From Pseudomonas khavaziana (GTDB lineage Bacteria; Pseudomonadota; Gammaproteobacteria; Pseudomonadales; Pseudomonadaceae): a stretch of DNA of 64,000 bases. The notes under the pieces are model-generated. The model did not search any database and had not been told where the DNA came from. It saw nothing but the letters and a program-made list of their open reading frames with translations. The stretch is from NCBI RefSeq assembly GCF_019145205.1, contig NZ_JAHSTT010000009.1, positions 62,001 through 126,000 on the forward strand. The letters run 5' to 3'. Position numbers and translations under genes: made by a program. How positions within the stretch are numbered: the first letter of the stretch is position 1; the number at the start of each line of letters is the position of its first letter. This document shows positions 53,773 through 63,381 of this stretch, piece by piece.

Positions 53773-54780
53773 CTAATAAAGATTGCCGGCGAGCGTCACC
53801 ACGCCATCGGCTCGCTCATAGTCCAGCCAACTGGTCCAACCCAGGCGGCAAACGTTGTCCTGGCCAATGTGCAGCGCCTTGATTTCGCTGTGCGCCAGCA
53901 CCAGGCGCAGGTCATAGTCCAAAGGGTCTCCCATGGCCATGCGCACCAGTGCACACAGCGGCTGATGGGCCTTTCCAGTCGGCAGGAAGTCGTGAAACCG
54001 TTGCCAGCCCAGCGCCTGCAACTGCACCCGGAACTTGCCGCAGCGGTCCGCAACCTGCTGCCCCAGGACCAGGTCTTCACCGAGTGCACAATTGGCACGC
54101 CCCAGGCCGTTGCGCTGCACAGGATTGATACCAACCCGGCGTTCGACCCATTGCTCGATGAACAACGCGTCGTGCTTGAAGTAGTGGCGCAGCACCGACT
54201 CGATCACGGCAGCCGAGCGCGTCCGCAGGCTCAGCAGCCCCAGGTAAGGCAGCAGACGTTTGCAGTCCAGTTGCGATGCTCGTCGTATCGCGTCGCCGCC
54301 CAAGCCGATCAGCGCAAACATCTGTGCGGAGAACGCATCGTTGGCACCCGTCTGGAAACACGCCCGGTAGCGATATTTACGCCAGATCGGCAACATCAGG
54401 CGGTGCAGGCGGTGGTGAAACAGATCCAGGAAGTCACGGGTAGAATTGCCCCCTGGCTGTTCGGCAAGCGCCTGTTCAGCATAAAACGCCGGCAGTGGCG
54501 AACCCGCACCGAATAGCCCCAGCACGTTGAGGCGCAGGCGGGCACGCAAACGCCCGTGGTCCGTGAAGAACTCCACCCGATCAATATCGTGTGCCGCAAA
54601 CCCCAGGCTCGGATTGGCCTGGAATTCCAGTTGGTCATACAACGCCTCTTCGTCCAGCAGCGGATGCGCTTCGCGCAACCGTTCGGTCACCTGCAAGACC
54701 GCCTGGTACAGCGTGTACTCACGGATGACACGGCAAAGCTGGGTCAGAGCAAGGGTTGCTGGCCCGTCCGGGATGGCCAT
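53773..54780 (-). CDS. tssG: Type VI secretion baseplate protein TssG
   Basis: 335 residues, a member of the ImpH/VasB family: an N-terminal segment FLDLFHHRLHRLMLPIWRKYRYR and a C-terminal region ending LGWTSWLDYERADGVVTLAGNLY are typical. It forms the baseplate wedge with TssE, TssF and TssK. Its start lies 37 bases inside the 3' end of tssF, so the two are co-translated. Confidence 0.92.
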   Translation of the reverse strand: MAIPDGPATLALTQLCRVIREYTLYQAVLQVTERLREAHPLLDEEALYDQLEFQANPSLGFAAHDIDRVEFFTDHGRLRARLRLNVLGLFGAGSPLPAFYAEQALAEQPGGNSTRDFLDLFHHRLHRLMLPIWRKYRYRACFQTGANDAFSAQMFALIGLGGDAIRRASQLDCKRLLPYLGLLSLRTRSAAVIESVLRHYFKHDALFIEQWVERRVGINPVQRNGLGRANCALGEDLVLGQQVADRCGKFRVQLQALGWQRFHDFLPTGKAHQPLCALVRMAMGDPLDYDLRLVLAHSEIKALHIGQDNVCRLGWTSWLDYERADGVVTLAGNLY

Positions 54781-56531
54781 AGATACACGTCTCCTTGTGT
54801 GCTGAGGACTCGTAACTCGTGATAAGAATTAAGGCTGGCATAGAGCGCAAAGAACTGATTGATGACAGAGGCGAACAGAAACAGGTCGCCGTGGCCGACG
54901 AAGCCTTGAGGGTCGACGGTCAGGTCGATGCGCAGACCCCGAATGGGCAGCCCACGGTGCAGCCGGTCCACCGCCTCGTGGCGAATGGAACGCAGCGCGC
55001 CCAACCTTTTCTGGCTGACCTTGAGCGCCTGTCGATCGTGATGGCGCGGCAGGTCGTAGGTTTCGAGCACCATTTTCAAGGCGTTGATATCGGTCAACGA
55101 TAGATAGTTGAGCGACATGTTGCTGATCAGCCTCCACAGGAAATCCTTCTCCAAGGGCGGCGTGAAGCTCGCGGTAGGCGTGGTGATATTGTGAAACGTC
55201 AACGACTCCGGCGTGTGCTCGCCGGGCTGGTTGATTTCGCCCGGACGGATCTGCTGCGCTAGGTTGCTATTGGTACAGGTCAGTTCAATCGACAACGTTT
55301 CCTGGCCCTGTGCGCGCCGAGTGCCAAAGCCCATCCAGGTGTCCAGCCCGCCATGTTGCACCGACGAGCGTTGTCGAATGCTGTAGCTGGGAGGTGCAGC
55401 CAGCGATTCGTGGAGTGTGTCATGTTCAAAGGACTCGAACGGCACGTAGGTTTGGTGACCCAACCCGCCAGGGCGCCACCCGGTGACCCGGTCCACGGAG
55501 AACACACTGGCGTGCCCCGGCGCATAGCCACCAGGCATCAGGAGGTACTCATCCTGCTTGCCATCCAGGCGAATGGGAATCGCATCTTGATTGAACAGGT
55601 TGGCGATAGGCGTGCAGTACAGCTTCACGTTATCCAGGGACGGGCGCAGGCCATCGCGCCCCTGCGTGCGCAATTGGAAGCGCACAACCATCCCGTGCGC
55701 CTGACTGAGCAGCTCGCCAGGCAGTGTGTGCAGTACATTCAGACCTTGAATATCGACAAACAGATACTTCTCAGGAAAGGCAAAGTACTCCTGCAGGTGA
55801 CGATAACCATCGAACGTATTTTGCGGATAGGGCATCAGCGCCTGCTCCGGGGCAAAACCCACGGGCTGAACCTGGTCGGCACTGAGGCGTAGCGTCACGG
55901 GGTGTCCATCGGCTGTCCCGACCGGCAAGCCGTCGTGCCCCGACAACGACAATTGGATGCCGTCAAGATGGCGCAACAGGCCAAGGTACAGGCCTTGGCT
56001 GACGTAATCGTCGCCGGCCAGGTGCAACCGTAACGAATCAAACGTCAGGTCATTGAAGCTGCCTTCGGCGCTCATGGTCAGGCACAGGTCCAGCCACGCC
56101 ACGTCGCCTTGGCACCGGTACTCCAGGCCGCTGAGTTGCAGGGGCATGACGTCGGTGGCATAGCAGGTGCGAAAACGGCAACGCTCACCTTGTATCGGCG
56201 TGCTTTCCACCGCAGTGTCCCGTGCCACTCGGACGCTGGGGCCTGCACGCTTCAAGGGGTCAAACTGCAGGATGCTGAAGGCCGGGATTGGCCGCATATA
56301 ATTGGGCCACAGCAAGTGCATCAACGAATGCGTCAACTCCGGCAATTCATCATCGAGTTTCTGGCGCAGCCGCCCGGTCAGGAACGCAAAGCCTTCCAGC
56401 AAGCGCTCGACGTCCGGGTCCTGGCCGGCCTCTGCGAGAAACGGCGCCAGGGCGGGATTGCGCTCGGCAAAGCGCCGCCCAAGTTGGCGCAGCGCACTGA
56501 GCTCGTGTTGAAAGTAGTGGTTAATGGTCAT
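54744..56531 (-). CDS. tssF: Type VI secretion baseplate protein TssF
   Basis: 595 residues from the ATG at 56531, where the family start MTINHYFQHELSALRQLGRRFAERNPALAPFL is found. The segment DDELPELTHSLMHLLWPNYMRPIPAFSI is diagnostic of ImpG/VasA. TssF is the main baseplate wedge protein. It overlaps the 3' end of tssE by about 11 bases. Confidence 0.94.
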   Translation of the reverse strand: MTINHYFQHELSALRQLGRRFAERNPALAPFLAEAGQDPDVERLLEGFAFLTGRLRQKLDDELPELTHSLMHLLWPNYMRPIPAFSILQFDPLKRAGPSVRVARDTAVESTPIQGERCRFRTCYATDVMPLQLSGLEYRCQGDVAWLDLCLTMSAEGSFNDLTFDSLRLHLAGDDYVSQGLYLGLLRHLDGIQLSLSGHDGLPVGTADGHPVTLRLSADQVQPVGFAPEQALMPYPQNTFDGYRHLQEYFAFPEKYLFVDIQGLNVLHTLPGELLSQAHGMVVRFQLRTQGRDGLRPSLDNVKLYCTPIANLFNQDAIPIRLDGKQDEYLLMPGGYAPGHASVFSVDRVTGWRPGGLGHQTYVPFESFEHDTLHESLAAPPSYSIRQRSSVQHGGLDTWMGFGTRRAQGQETLSIELTCTNSNLAQQIRPGEINQPGEHTPESLTFHNITTPTASFTPPLEKDFLWRLISNMSLNYLSLTDINALKMVLETYDLPRHHDRQALKVSQKRLGALRSIRHEAVDRLHRGLPIRGLRIDLTVDPQGFVGHGDLFLFASVINQFFALYASLNSYHELRVLSTQGDVYLWPSRTGQQPLL

Positions 56532-56940
56532 CGACACAGACCTTGATTTGTCCAGCATCCATCAGGCGCGCCTGGAACACCACAGGCTGGGTGGTACCGT
56601 CGATGACCAACCCGGCATCGATGGCAAATGCCAAGACCAAAGGCTCTTTGGCTGCGGGCAACAACCTCACACGCACATTCACCAGCCGCGGTTCATAGGC
56701 CTGAATGAACCGCTCGATCACCAGGCGCGACCGGGTCAGGGACTCATGCAGGCTCAGCTGCATATCGTTGAAGTCAGGCAAACCATAATCGGGCAGCGCC
56801 TGGACACTGCCTGCGCGGGTGCTGAGCATCCTGCCCAAATGTGCGGCGACGGACACAACGGTGCACGTGTGGGTCGATGCATCGCCTTCAAGGCGTTCGA
56901 ACAGGCTATTGTGGTGGGGCATGCCCTGGCCTCTGCTCAT
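56521..56940 (-). CDS. tssE: Type VI secretion baseplate protein TssE (gp25-like)
   Basis: 139 residues. The gp25-like lysozyme-fold region includes SLFERLE near the start, LPDYGLPDF, and the middle ESLTRSRLVIERFIQAYEPRL with the conserved EPRL. TssE begins sheath assembly at the baseplate. The start overlaps the tssC stop (ATGA). Confidence 0.93.
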   Translation of the reverse strand: MSRGQGMPHHNSLFERLEGDASTHTCTVVSVAAHLGRMLSTRAGSVQALPDYGLPDFNDMQLSLHESLTRSRLVIERFIQAYEPRLVNVRVRLLPAAKEPLVLAFAIDAGLVIDGTTQPVVFQARLMDAGQIKVCVDDH

Positions 56941-58415
56941 TCTTTATCGAGCTTACCGACCAGGGACAAAGTGAAGTCCGCCCCCATGTACTTGAAATGC
57001 GGGCGCACGCTCAGGTTGACCCGATACCAACCAGGCTCGCCCTCGACATCGCTGACGACGATGCGCGCAGCACGCAAGGGGCGCCGTCCGCGTACTTCGG
57101 CACTGGGGTTTTCCTGGTCCGCCACATACTGGCGAATCCATTTATTGAGTTCCAGCTCCAGGTCCGTGCGCTCCTTCCAGGCCCCCAGTTGTTCGCGTTG
57201 CAGCACCTTGAGGTAATGGGCCAGGCGATTGACCACCATCATGTAGGGCAATTGAGTGCCCAACCGGTAATTCAACTCCGCGGCCCTGCCCTCTTCACTG
57301 GCACCAAAAAACTTGGGTTTCTGCACCGAGCTGGCCGAGAAGAACGCGGCGTTATCGCTACCCTTGCGCATGGTCAAGGCGATGAAACCTTCTTGTGCGA
57401 GCTCGTACTCGCGCCGATCCGACACCAGTACCTCAGTAGGAATCTTGGTTTCTATTTCTCCCATGCTCTGGAAGTGGTGCAGCGGAAGATCCTCGACGGC
57501 GCCTCCACTTTGCGGGCCTATGACATTCGGGCACCAGCGAAAACGCGCGAAGCTGTCGGTCAGGCGCGTAGCAAAGGCATAGGCGGTATTGCCCCACAGG
57601 TAGTGCTCGTGGCTGTTGACCACGTTCTCCTGATAGGTAAAGGTCTTGACCGGACACTCAAGGGGGTCGTACGGGGTGCGTAGCAGGAAGCGTGGTACGG
57701 TGAGGCCAATGTAGCGGGCGTCTTCGCTCTGGCGAAAACTTTGCCACTTGGCAAACTGCGGCCCCTCGAAATGATCCCGCAGGTCTTTGAGGTCTGGCAG
57801 CCCGGTGAAGCTTTCGAGGCCAAAGAAACTCGGACCCGCGGCAGCGATAAAGGGCGCGTGGGCCATGCTGGCGACGCTGGATGCGTATCGCATCAGCTTC
57901 ACATCGGGGGCACTGGGCGAAAGAAAGTAGTCGGCAATGATCGCGCCCACCGGCTGGCCGCCGAACTGGCCGTATTCGGCACTGTACACATGCTTGTAGA
58001 GTCCCGACTGGGTAATTTCCGAAGAGTCCTCGAAATCGTCCAGCAGGTCCTGGCGCGAGACATTCAGCAGCTCGATCTTGATGTTTTCGCGAAAGTTCGT
58101 GCGCTCGACCAACAACTGCAGCCCTCGCCAGGAAGCCTCCAGCGCCTGGAAGTCGGGGTGGTGCAGGATCTCATCCATTTGCTGGCTGAGCTTGGTATCG
58201 ATCTCGGCGATCATCCGATCGACGAGGCGCTTCTTTACTGGCTCTTCACTATTGTGCGGCTTGAGTAGCTCGGCGATAAATGCCGACACACCGCGCTTGG
58301 CGATGCCATAGGCCTCGTCGTCAGCGCTCAGCAATGTCTGGGCAATGATGTTATCGAGGATGCTCCCGGCTTCTGAGGTTTGTACCGTTTGCAGTTCGTG
58401 TTGGATCGTGGTCAT
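56937..58415 (-). CDS. tssC: Type VI secretion contractile sheath large subunit TssC (VipB)
   Basis: 492 residues with the family landmarks FQALEASWRGLQLLVERT, VGAIIADYFLSPSAPDVKLM, GPSFFGLESFTGLPDLKDL and LPHMMVVNRLAHY-like PYMMVVNRLAHYLKVL near the C-terminus. With TssB it builds the contractile sheath. The sheath is normally disassembled by ClpV (TssH), whose gene is missing here. aaggac precedes the start. Confidence 0.96.
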   Translation of the reverse strand: MTTIQHELQTVQTSEAGSILDNIIAQTLLSADDEAYGIAKRGVSAFIAELLKPHNSEEPVKKRLVDRMIAEIDTKLSQQMDEILHHPDFQALEASWRGLQLLVERTNFRENIKIELLNVSRQDLLDDFEDSSEITQSGLYKHVYSAEYGQFGGQPVGAIIADYFLSPSAPDVKLMRYASSVASMAHAPFIAAAGPSFFGLESFTGLPDLKDLRDHFEGPQFAKWQSFRQSEDARYIGLTVPRFLLRTPYDPLECPVKTFTYQENVVNSHEHYLWGNTAYAFATRLTDSFARFRWCPNVIGPQSGGAVEDLPLHHFQSMGEIETKIPTEVLVSDRREYELAQEGFIALTMRKGSDNAAFFSASSVQKPKFFGASEEGRAAELNYRLGTQLPYMMVVNRLAHYLKVLQREQLGAWKERTDLELELNKWIRQYVADQENPSAEVRGRRPLRAARIVVSDVEGEPGWYRVNLSVRPHFKYMGADFTLSLVGKLDKE

Positions 58416-58430
58416 GGTCTCAGTGTCCTT

Positions 58431-58940
58431 TTACTGAATATGTCCGGCGTGAGGACTGGGTAGCCCCAGTTCAGCCAGCACCCGAGCGCGGCAATCGCCG
58501 TTGGCCAGGGCCTGTTCAATGGCTTTGCGAAAGTTCGGCGTGTTGCCCAGCGGGCCCTTGAGCGCCACCAAGGCTTCACGCAATGCCATCAGTTTCTGCA
58601 ATTCGGGGACCTGCTCGACCAGGTTCGCGGGGTTGAAGTCCTTCATCGTGTTGATCCGCACCTGGATCGCCAACTCCTCCATGCAGGCTTCATCCTGGAG
58701 GCGATTGGGTACGCTCAGTGTCAAGCTCAGAGCTTGCTTGGCCAGCACGTCGTCGAAGGTGTGCTTGTCGATGCCAATGGGCTTGCGATCTTCGAGCTTG
58801 CGCAGGTCCTCGCGCTGGGTGAAGTCCCCCAGCACCAGCAACTTCAGCGGCAGTTCGACGTCTTCTTGTGCGTCGCCAATGGCCGGTTTGAAGGTGATAT
58901 TTATCCGTTCCTTGGGTGCTACTGAACTGCCTTTAGCCAT
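58431..58940 (-). CDS. tssB: Type VI secretion contractile sheath small subunit TssB (VipA)
   Basis: 169 residues, opening KGSSVAPKERINITFKPAIGDAQEDVELPLKLLVLGDF as in TssB, and with DRKPIGIDKHTFDDVLAKQ. The C-terminal ALKGPLGNTPNFRKAIEQAL is also conserved. aaaaaggag gives a strong ribosome site. It lies 15 bases before tssC. Confidence 0.95.
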   Translation of the reverse strand: MAKGSSVAPKERINITFKPAIGDAQEDVELPLKLLVLGDFTQREDLRKLEDRKPIGIDKHTFDDVLAKQALSLTLSVPNRLQDEACMEELAIQVRINTMKDFNPANLVEQVPELQKLMALREALVALKGPLGNTPNFRKAIEQALANGDCRARVLAELGLPSPHAGHIQ

Positions 58941-58964
58941 GGTGTTACTCCTTTTTGACAGGGC

Positions 58965-60518
58965 TTATTCAAGTACTGCTTCGAGATCAAGCTGGCACAA
59001 CCGTCGATGGAGGGCCTCCTTGCATTCGCGCACGCCGTGGCCTTGCGGCAACAGGTCATAACATCGGTACAGGCGCTGGCCCACTTGCACGGCCAGCTCC
59101 GGCTCCCAGCACTCAACGCCGTTACGCTGCAATTGATCGTGCAACTGCTCCAGCTGCACCCTGGCCAGGTCGTGCTTGCCGGCTATCCCACACAACCTGG
59201 CAAGTGCCAGGCGCCAGTGAAAACGCGCCCGCTCACTGGGCGCGGCATACAAGCCCTGCTTGAGCACCACGACCGCAGCCTTGAGTCCGTTCTTGCGCAG
59301 GCAAGGCAGCACCGCTTCCAAGGCAGCTTCCCAGGGTTCGGGGGAGGTACCCGCCACGACGGCTAAGGGCTCGCTGCGTTGCAGGTGACGCCGGACATGG
59401 AGAGAGATCCACTCACAAGTGGTAGGGTCGGCAAAGGGTGTGCCATCGTCGAACCGGTATTCGGGCAAGTTCGGCAGACGTTGCAGCAACAGGGCGAAAT
59501 GCATTTCCAGCTCGGTCATGGCCAGGTCTGCGTGCAGGCCCTCAAGGCACTCCCAGGCCATGCGCAAACCGTCGAACCAGAACATTGCCCCCGCCAGGCT
59601 GGCTTCAAGCTCAGGCAGCAGCTCGGCGTGCTGGGCTTGGCCCAGGCGCTCCTGGTAGCGTTTGAGTTTGTCAGCGGCCGGTGGGCGCAGCGCCGTGACT
59701 CGCTCATTGTTGGCATCGGGATAATGGATGAGCGTCATCCACACCAAGGTCCGGCTCAGGCGCAAGGCACGCGGATCGGTGGTGTCCTGGCGCAACCACC
59801 AGGCACACAAAGGACGGGCCTGCTCTTGTAATGAACGCAACAGCTTGTGTGCGTCCTTCTCGCTGTCAATGCGTTGCCCGGGCTGGGGCAACTGGGTAGT
59901 TGCCGGCTTGACGTAGGCGACGGCACCCGTGGCGCCCTCAGGTTTGGCAGCTTCGTGTACGGTACGAGCCAGGTGCTCTGCCAGTTGCCTGCGGATCGGC
60001 ACCAGCTGGGGCGCCTCATTGCCAAGCTGTTGACCCCACAGTTGATCGAGGCGCACCAGGTGCTCAAGCAGCGCCTGGAACACAGGCAACTGGCCAGAGA
60101 CACAGAGGTTCTGCGCAAACAGCGGTTCAAGGCGCGACACCAGCCAACCCAATGCAGCCACGCGAGTACGCAACTTGCTGGGGTAGACCTGTGCCCAATG
60201 ATGCTCACAGAGATCGTGCAGCAACCCGAGACCGGCCAGCAACCCCGTGAATGAATGACATTGATGCAACGCCCAGGTCAACCAGACGGCAACGCGCAGA
60301 TCCTTGGAATGGTCGCGCAATAGAGACTCGCTCAACTGGCAGACCTTGTGCCAGTCCGGCGGACCTTCAGCATGAATCGATCGGGTCTTGCCCAACTCGT
60401 CTTCGAGGGCTTCAAACTCCGCGGAAAAACGCATGTCGCTGCCGGCAAAACCGTCAGGACGACAAGGTAGTTTCGCAACTTCCTGATAATAGTCGAATAG
60501 CTCTTCTGAATATTCCAT
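58965..60518 (-). CDS. tssA: Type VI secretion assembly protein TssA
   Basis: 517 residues from the ATG at 60518 (family start MEYSEELFDYYQEVAKLP). A GTG 12 bases upstream has ggaagg close by and is an alternative. The N-terminal ImpA-like domain includes FAGSDMRFSAEFEALEDELGK and DLRVAVWLTWALHQ; the C-terminal VasJ-type domain has ALEAVLPCLRKNGLKAAVVVLKQGL. TssA proteins guide or cap the growing tube and sheath. It is the first gene of the minus-strand locus. Confidence 0.93.
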   Translation of the reverse strand: MEYSEELFDYYQEVAKLPCRPDGFAGSDMRFSAEFEALEDELGKTRSIHAEGPPDWHKVCQLSESLLRDHSKDLRVAVWLTWALHQCHSFTGLLAGLGLLHDLCEHHWAQVYPSKLRTRVAALGWLVSRLEPLFAQNLCVSGQLPVFQALLEHLVRLDQLWGQQLGNEAPQLVPIRRQLAEHLARTVHEAAKPEGATGAVAYVKPATTQLPQPGQRIDSEKDAHKLLRSLQEQARPLCAWWLRQDTTDPRALRLSRTLVWMTLIHYPDANNERVTALRPPAADKLKRYQERLGQAQHAELLPELEASLAGAMFWFDGLRMAWECLEGLHADLAMTELEMHFALLLQRLPNLPEYRFDDGTPFADPTTCEWISLHVRRHLQRSEPLAVVAGTSPEPWEAALEAVLPCLRKNGLKAAVVVLKQGLYAAPSERARFHWRLALARLCGIAGKHDLARVQLEQLHDQLQRNGVECWEPELAVQVGQRLYRCYDLLPQGHGVRECKEALHRRLCQLDLEAVLE

Positions 60519-60542
60519 TTTTTCGAACACATCACCTTCCAA

Positions 60543-60976
60543 GGCAAGACAAGCAAACTTTTAATATTATTAACAAAGTATCAGGGAGGCCTTTAACTTC
60601 CGTAGAGCGCTTACTGAAGTGCGTGAACCTTAGCCGTAAAAAAAACGCCCAGCAAGTAACCGAGCATTACTTAAGGAATGTCCTACGCCCCGCTATAGGC
60701 AGTGTGCTGCGCAGTTATTTGCACGGTTCAGCCGCACAAAATCCCGCGCACCGCTGTACTTGCTGGCCCACCGATGCGAGCAAATAACTGCACACATCTG
60801 CGCAACTACCAGGACTAAAAAAACCGATTATTTACGAAGCGCCTTACTTGTTTTTATTACAGCCTGCGATTTCATTACCCGCCACACCTTCAGGCACGCT
60901 TCTTGTAATAGGCAGCTGTCCGTCCGGCAACTTAGCCGTTCGGCAACACCTACTCAACCAGGCAAGGAAAACCATC
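60543..60976. other. Divergent regulatory spacer between tssA and hcp
   Basis: A 434-base, AT-richer stretch without a gene. It must hold the promoters for the tss operon and for hcp. One sigma-54-like site is described separately; no equivalent site pointing toward tssA was found by eye. Confidence 0.6.
60893..60907 (+). promoter_or_regulatory. Sigma-54-like promoter for hcp
   Basis: GGCACG (60893-60898) and TTGTA (60903-60907) are spaced so that GG and G(C/T) are 12 bases apart, the -24/-12 geometry of RpoN promoters. The -12 element has T in place of C. It lies about 70 bases before the hcp start, and an RpoN-dependent activator (Sfa) is encoded in the locus. Confidence 0.5.
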
Positions 60977-61492
60977 ATGCCAACACCCGCGTACCTCTCC
61001 ATCACCGGCGTCAAACAAGGTTTGATCACGGCAGGTACATTCACCCAGGACTCGGTAGGCAACATTTATCAGGAAGGTCACGAGGACCAGATACTGGTGC
61101 AAGCGTTCGCTCATCAGGTAATCATTCCGCGCGACCCGCAATCAGGGCAGCCAACCGGCCAACGCGTGCATAAACCGATGATGATCAGCAAGGTCTTCGA
61201 CAAATCATCACCGTTGCTGTTCAGCGCACTGACCACCGGTGAAGAAGTGTCATGCCGCCTGGAATGGTTACGCACTTCTTCGGCCGGTACCCAGGAGCAC
61301 TACTTCACCATTGAACTGGAAGGCGCGACCATCGTGGACATCCAGTCGCGCATGCCCAGCTGCCAGGACCCGGACAACGCCCATTTCACCCATCTGGAGG
61401 AGGTGTATTTCACTTATCGCAAGATCACCTGGACCCACGAAGTGGCCGGCACGTCGGGCTCGGACGACTGGCGTAGCCCGGTAGCCGGCTAA
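60977..61492 (+). CDS. hcp: Type VI secretion tube protein Hcp
   Basis: 171 residues, with aaggaa before the ATG. The Hcp fold shows in YLSITGVKQGLITAGTF, QVIIPRDPQSGQPTGQRVHKPMMISKVFDKSSPLLF and the closing FTHLEEVYFTYRKITWTH. The length of about 172 matches the HSI-II-type Hcp. It forms the inner tube and carries small effectors in its lumen. It is the only plus-strand gene of the locus and has its own promoter region. Confidence 0.96.
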   Translation: MPTPAYLSITGVKQGLITAGTFTQDSVGNIYQEGHEDQILVQAFAHQVIIPRDPQSGQPTGQRVHKPMMISKVFDKSSPLLFSALTTGEEVSCRLEWLRTSSAGTQEHYFTIELEGATIVDIQSRMPSCQDPDNAHFTHLEEVYFTYRKITWTHEVAGTSGSDDWRSPVAG

Positions 61493-61504
61493 CGGCGCTT
61501 GAAG

Positions 61505-61537
61505 CAGGAACGGCCGCCAGGGACGGCGCCGTTCCTG
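61505..61537. terminator. Hairpin between convergent hcp and aldo/keto reductase genes
   Basis: A perfect 10-bp stem caggaacggc/gccgttcctg encloses 13 bases and lies 12 bases after the hcp stop and just before the end of the opposing gene. It probably terminates both; T-runs are short. Confidence 0.65.
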
Positions 61538-61545
61538 TTGAAGGC

Positions 61546-62367
61546 CTAGACCATCGCCAGCGAGTGCTTACGCTTGGGCGCGCCGAACACACGATCAATC
61601 GCGTCAAGGTCATGCTCATCCAGCGCCAGGGTGGCCGCCCTGGCATTAAGTCGTATGTGTTCGGGGTTGACCGCCTTGGGGATAGCAATCACGCCATCCT
61701 GGCGCAGTACCCAGGCCAGGCACACCTGAGCTGGTGTCACTTCATGGCGAAGAGCGATCTGCCTGAGGGTCGGGCTCGACAGCAGTTCACCGCCCTGGGC
61801 GATCGGACAGTAAGCCATCAGTGGCAAATGGTGCTGTTGCCACCATGGCAGCAGGTCGAATTCGATCCCGCGTTCTTCGATGTTATAGAGCACCTGGTTG
61901 GTTGCGCACGCTGGGGATGCGAGCTCCTGCAGGTCCGCCACATCGAAGTTGGATACACCCCACCGGCCGATCTTGCCTGCCTCGCGCAAGCGTTCGAAGG
62001 CTTCGACGGTTTCTTCCAGTGGGTACTGGCCGCGCCAGTGCAGCAGGTACAAGTCAATGTAATCGGTGCCCAGGCGCTGCAGGCTGGCTTCGCAGGCACG
62101 GGGCACGCCGTTGCGGCTGGCGTTGTGGGGGTAGACCTTGCTGACCAGGAACACTTGGTCGCGCTTGCCGCGAATGGCCTCGCCGACCACCTCTTCGGCA
62201 CCGCCTTCGCCATACATCTCGGCGGTATCGATGAGGGTCAGGCCCTCGTCCATACCCAGTTGCAGCGCGGCGACTTCGGCGCGGCGCCGGCTCGGGTCTT
62301 CGCCCATGCGCCAGGTCCCCTGGCCGATGACAGGGACGGGAACGCCGGCCAGATCAATGGTACGCAT
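61546..62367 (-). CDS. Aldo/keto reductase
   Basis: 273 residues from the ATG at 62367, with aggagg upstream. The catalytic tetrad is visible: Asp and Tyr in LIDTAEMYG, Lys in LVSKVYP and His in LLHWRG. The NADPH-binding end AIPKAVNPEHIRLNA is also typical. It reduces an aldehyde or ketone; the substrate is unknown. It is transcribed alone. Confidence 0.92.
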   Translation of the reverse strand: MRTIDLAGVPVPVIGQGTWRMGEDPSRRRAEVAALQLGMDEGLTLIDTAEMYGEGGAEEVVGEAIRGKRDQVFLVSKVYPHNASRNGVPRACEASLQRLGTDYIDLYLLHWRGQYPLEETVEAFERLREAGKIGRWGVSNFDVADLQELASPACATNQVLYNIEERGIEFDLLPWWQQHHLPLMAYCPIAQGGELLSSPTLRQIALRHEVTPAQVCLAWVLRQDGVIAIPKAVNPEHIRLNARAATLALDEHDLDAIDRVFGAPKRKHSLAMV

Positions 62368-62473
62368 GACAACCTCCTGGTGAATTCGCGGATTAACACT
62401 GTGGCACTGAGCGGACAAAAGGGTTCAATCCCAGTATGGTTGCCCTCTCGCCAGTCGTCAGGAATTACCTGCA

Positions 62474-62968
62474 ATGCTGTTTGTCGTCATGCTCGGGGGC
62501 AAGCACCCACGGGCCAAAATCGAGGTGCACGATGTGGTGTTCGCAGTGGCAGACACCTTGCAGGCCACCTACCCGCAACTGCGCGAAGCCTGGTTCGGCA
62601 GCTCCAAGGGCGTACACATCGACTCATGGATGGCAGTGGATGGCGTCGACGGCTGGAAGATCGAACTCAGCCCACTCGCGCCCCACAGCGACGCCCATCA
62701 CCTGTACTTCATCAACCTCGGCGGTTATGAGGCCAATCGTTTTGGAGAAGATCACCACTATCTCCTGGTGGTCGCCCGTGACAAACGCGAAGCGATGAGC
62801 ATGGGCAAACGGCAGATGTTGCGCCACTGGTCTCAGGCCCACACCGATGCGGTCATGGATATCGACGATTGCCTGCCCATCGATCTGGTGGACGGGCGTT
62901 ATGTCCATCTCGTACAAGGCCCGCACGCCCCTGTCGTCCAGCGCAATGACTACATCGTCTTGCCCTGA
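62474..62968 (+). CDS. DUF1543 family protein
   Basis: 164 residues (MLFVVMLGGKHPRAKIEVHDVVFAVADTL...). LGGKxxxAxIEVHDVVF and WFGSSKGVHIDSWMAVDGVDG are the hallmark segments of DUF1543, whose function is not known. agga lies eight bases before the ATG. There is no signal peptide or membrane helix. Confidence 0.85.
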   Translation: MLFVVMLGGKHPRAKIEVHDVVFAVADTLQATYPQLREAWFGSSKGVHIDSWMAVDGVDGWKIELSPLAPHSDAHHLYFINLGGYEANRFGEDHHYLLVVARDKREAMSMGKRQMLRHWSQAHTDAVMDIDDCLPIDLVDGRYVHLVQGPHAPVVQRNDYIVLP

Positions 62969-63076
62969 GCCCTGGAACGCTTTTGGAGTGACTCAAGCAA
63001 GTGATGGGAACTTTGCCAGGAAATAACCGACTGAATCCGGTAGGCTCACCGTTTTTTACTTTAGGAGTTATTCCCC

Positions 63077-63358
63077 ATGGCCAAAGCCACCGCCCGTCAC
63101 ATCCTCGTTGCCACTGAAGACAAGTGCAATGAACTCAAGGCCCAGATCGAAGGCGGCGCTGATTTCGCAGAAATCGCCAAAACCAATTCCAGCTGCCCAT
63201 CCAGCCGTCAAGGCGGTGACCTGGGTTCCTTCGGCCCAGGCCAAATGGTCAAGGAATTCGACACCGTAGTCTTCAGCGCGCCGGTCAACACCGTGCAAGG
63301 TCCAGTGAAAACCCAGTTCGGTTATCACCTGCTGGAAGTCACCAGCCGCCAGGATTGA
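63077..63358 (+). CDS. ppiC: Parvulin-type peptidyl-prolyl isomerase
   Basis: 93 residues, the size of free-standing parvulin PpiC. ARHILVATEDKCNELKAQIEGGADFAEIAKTNSSCPSSRQGGDLGSFGPGQMVKEFD and FGYHLLEVTSRQD carry the conserved His, Cys, Gly-Asp-Leu-Gly and Phe-Gly-x-His positions. It is cytoplasmic, as no signal peptide is present. aggag precedes the ATG. Confidence 0.96.
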   Translation: MAKATARHILVATEDKCNELKAQIEGGADFAEIAKTNSSCPSSRQGGDLGSFGPGQMVKEFDTVVFSAPVNTVQGPVKTQFGYHLLEVTSRQD

Positions 63359-63381
63359 TTCAATCCGCGCTGATGCTATAA

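Noticed and set aside
43245..61492. Phage tail cluster or R-type pyocin instead of a type VI locus
   Set aside because: TssJ, TssK, TssL, TssM, the FHA protein and the kinase/phosphatase pair are specific to type VI secretion; no phage tail fibre, tape measure or lysis genes are present.
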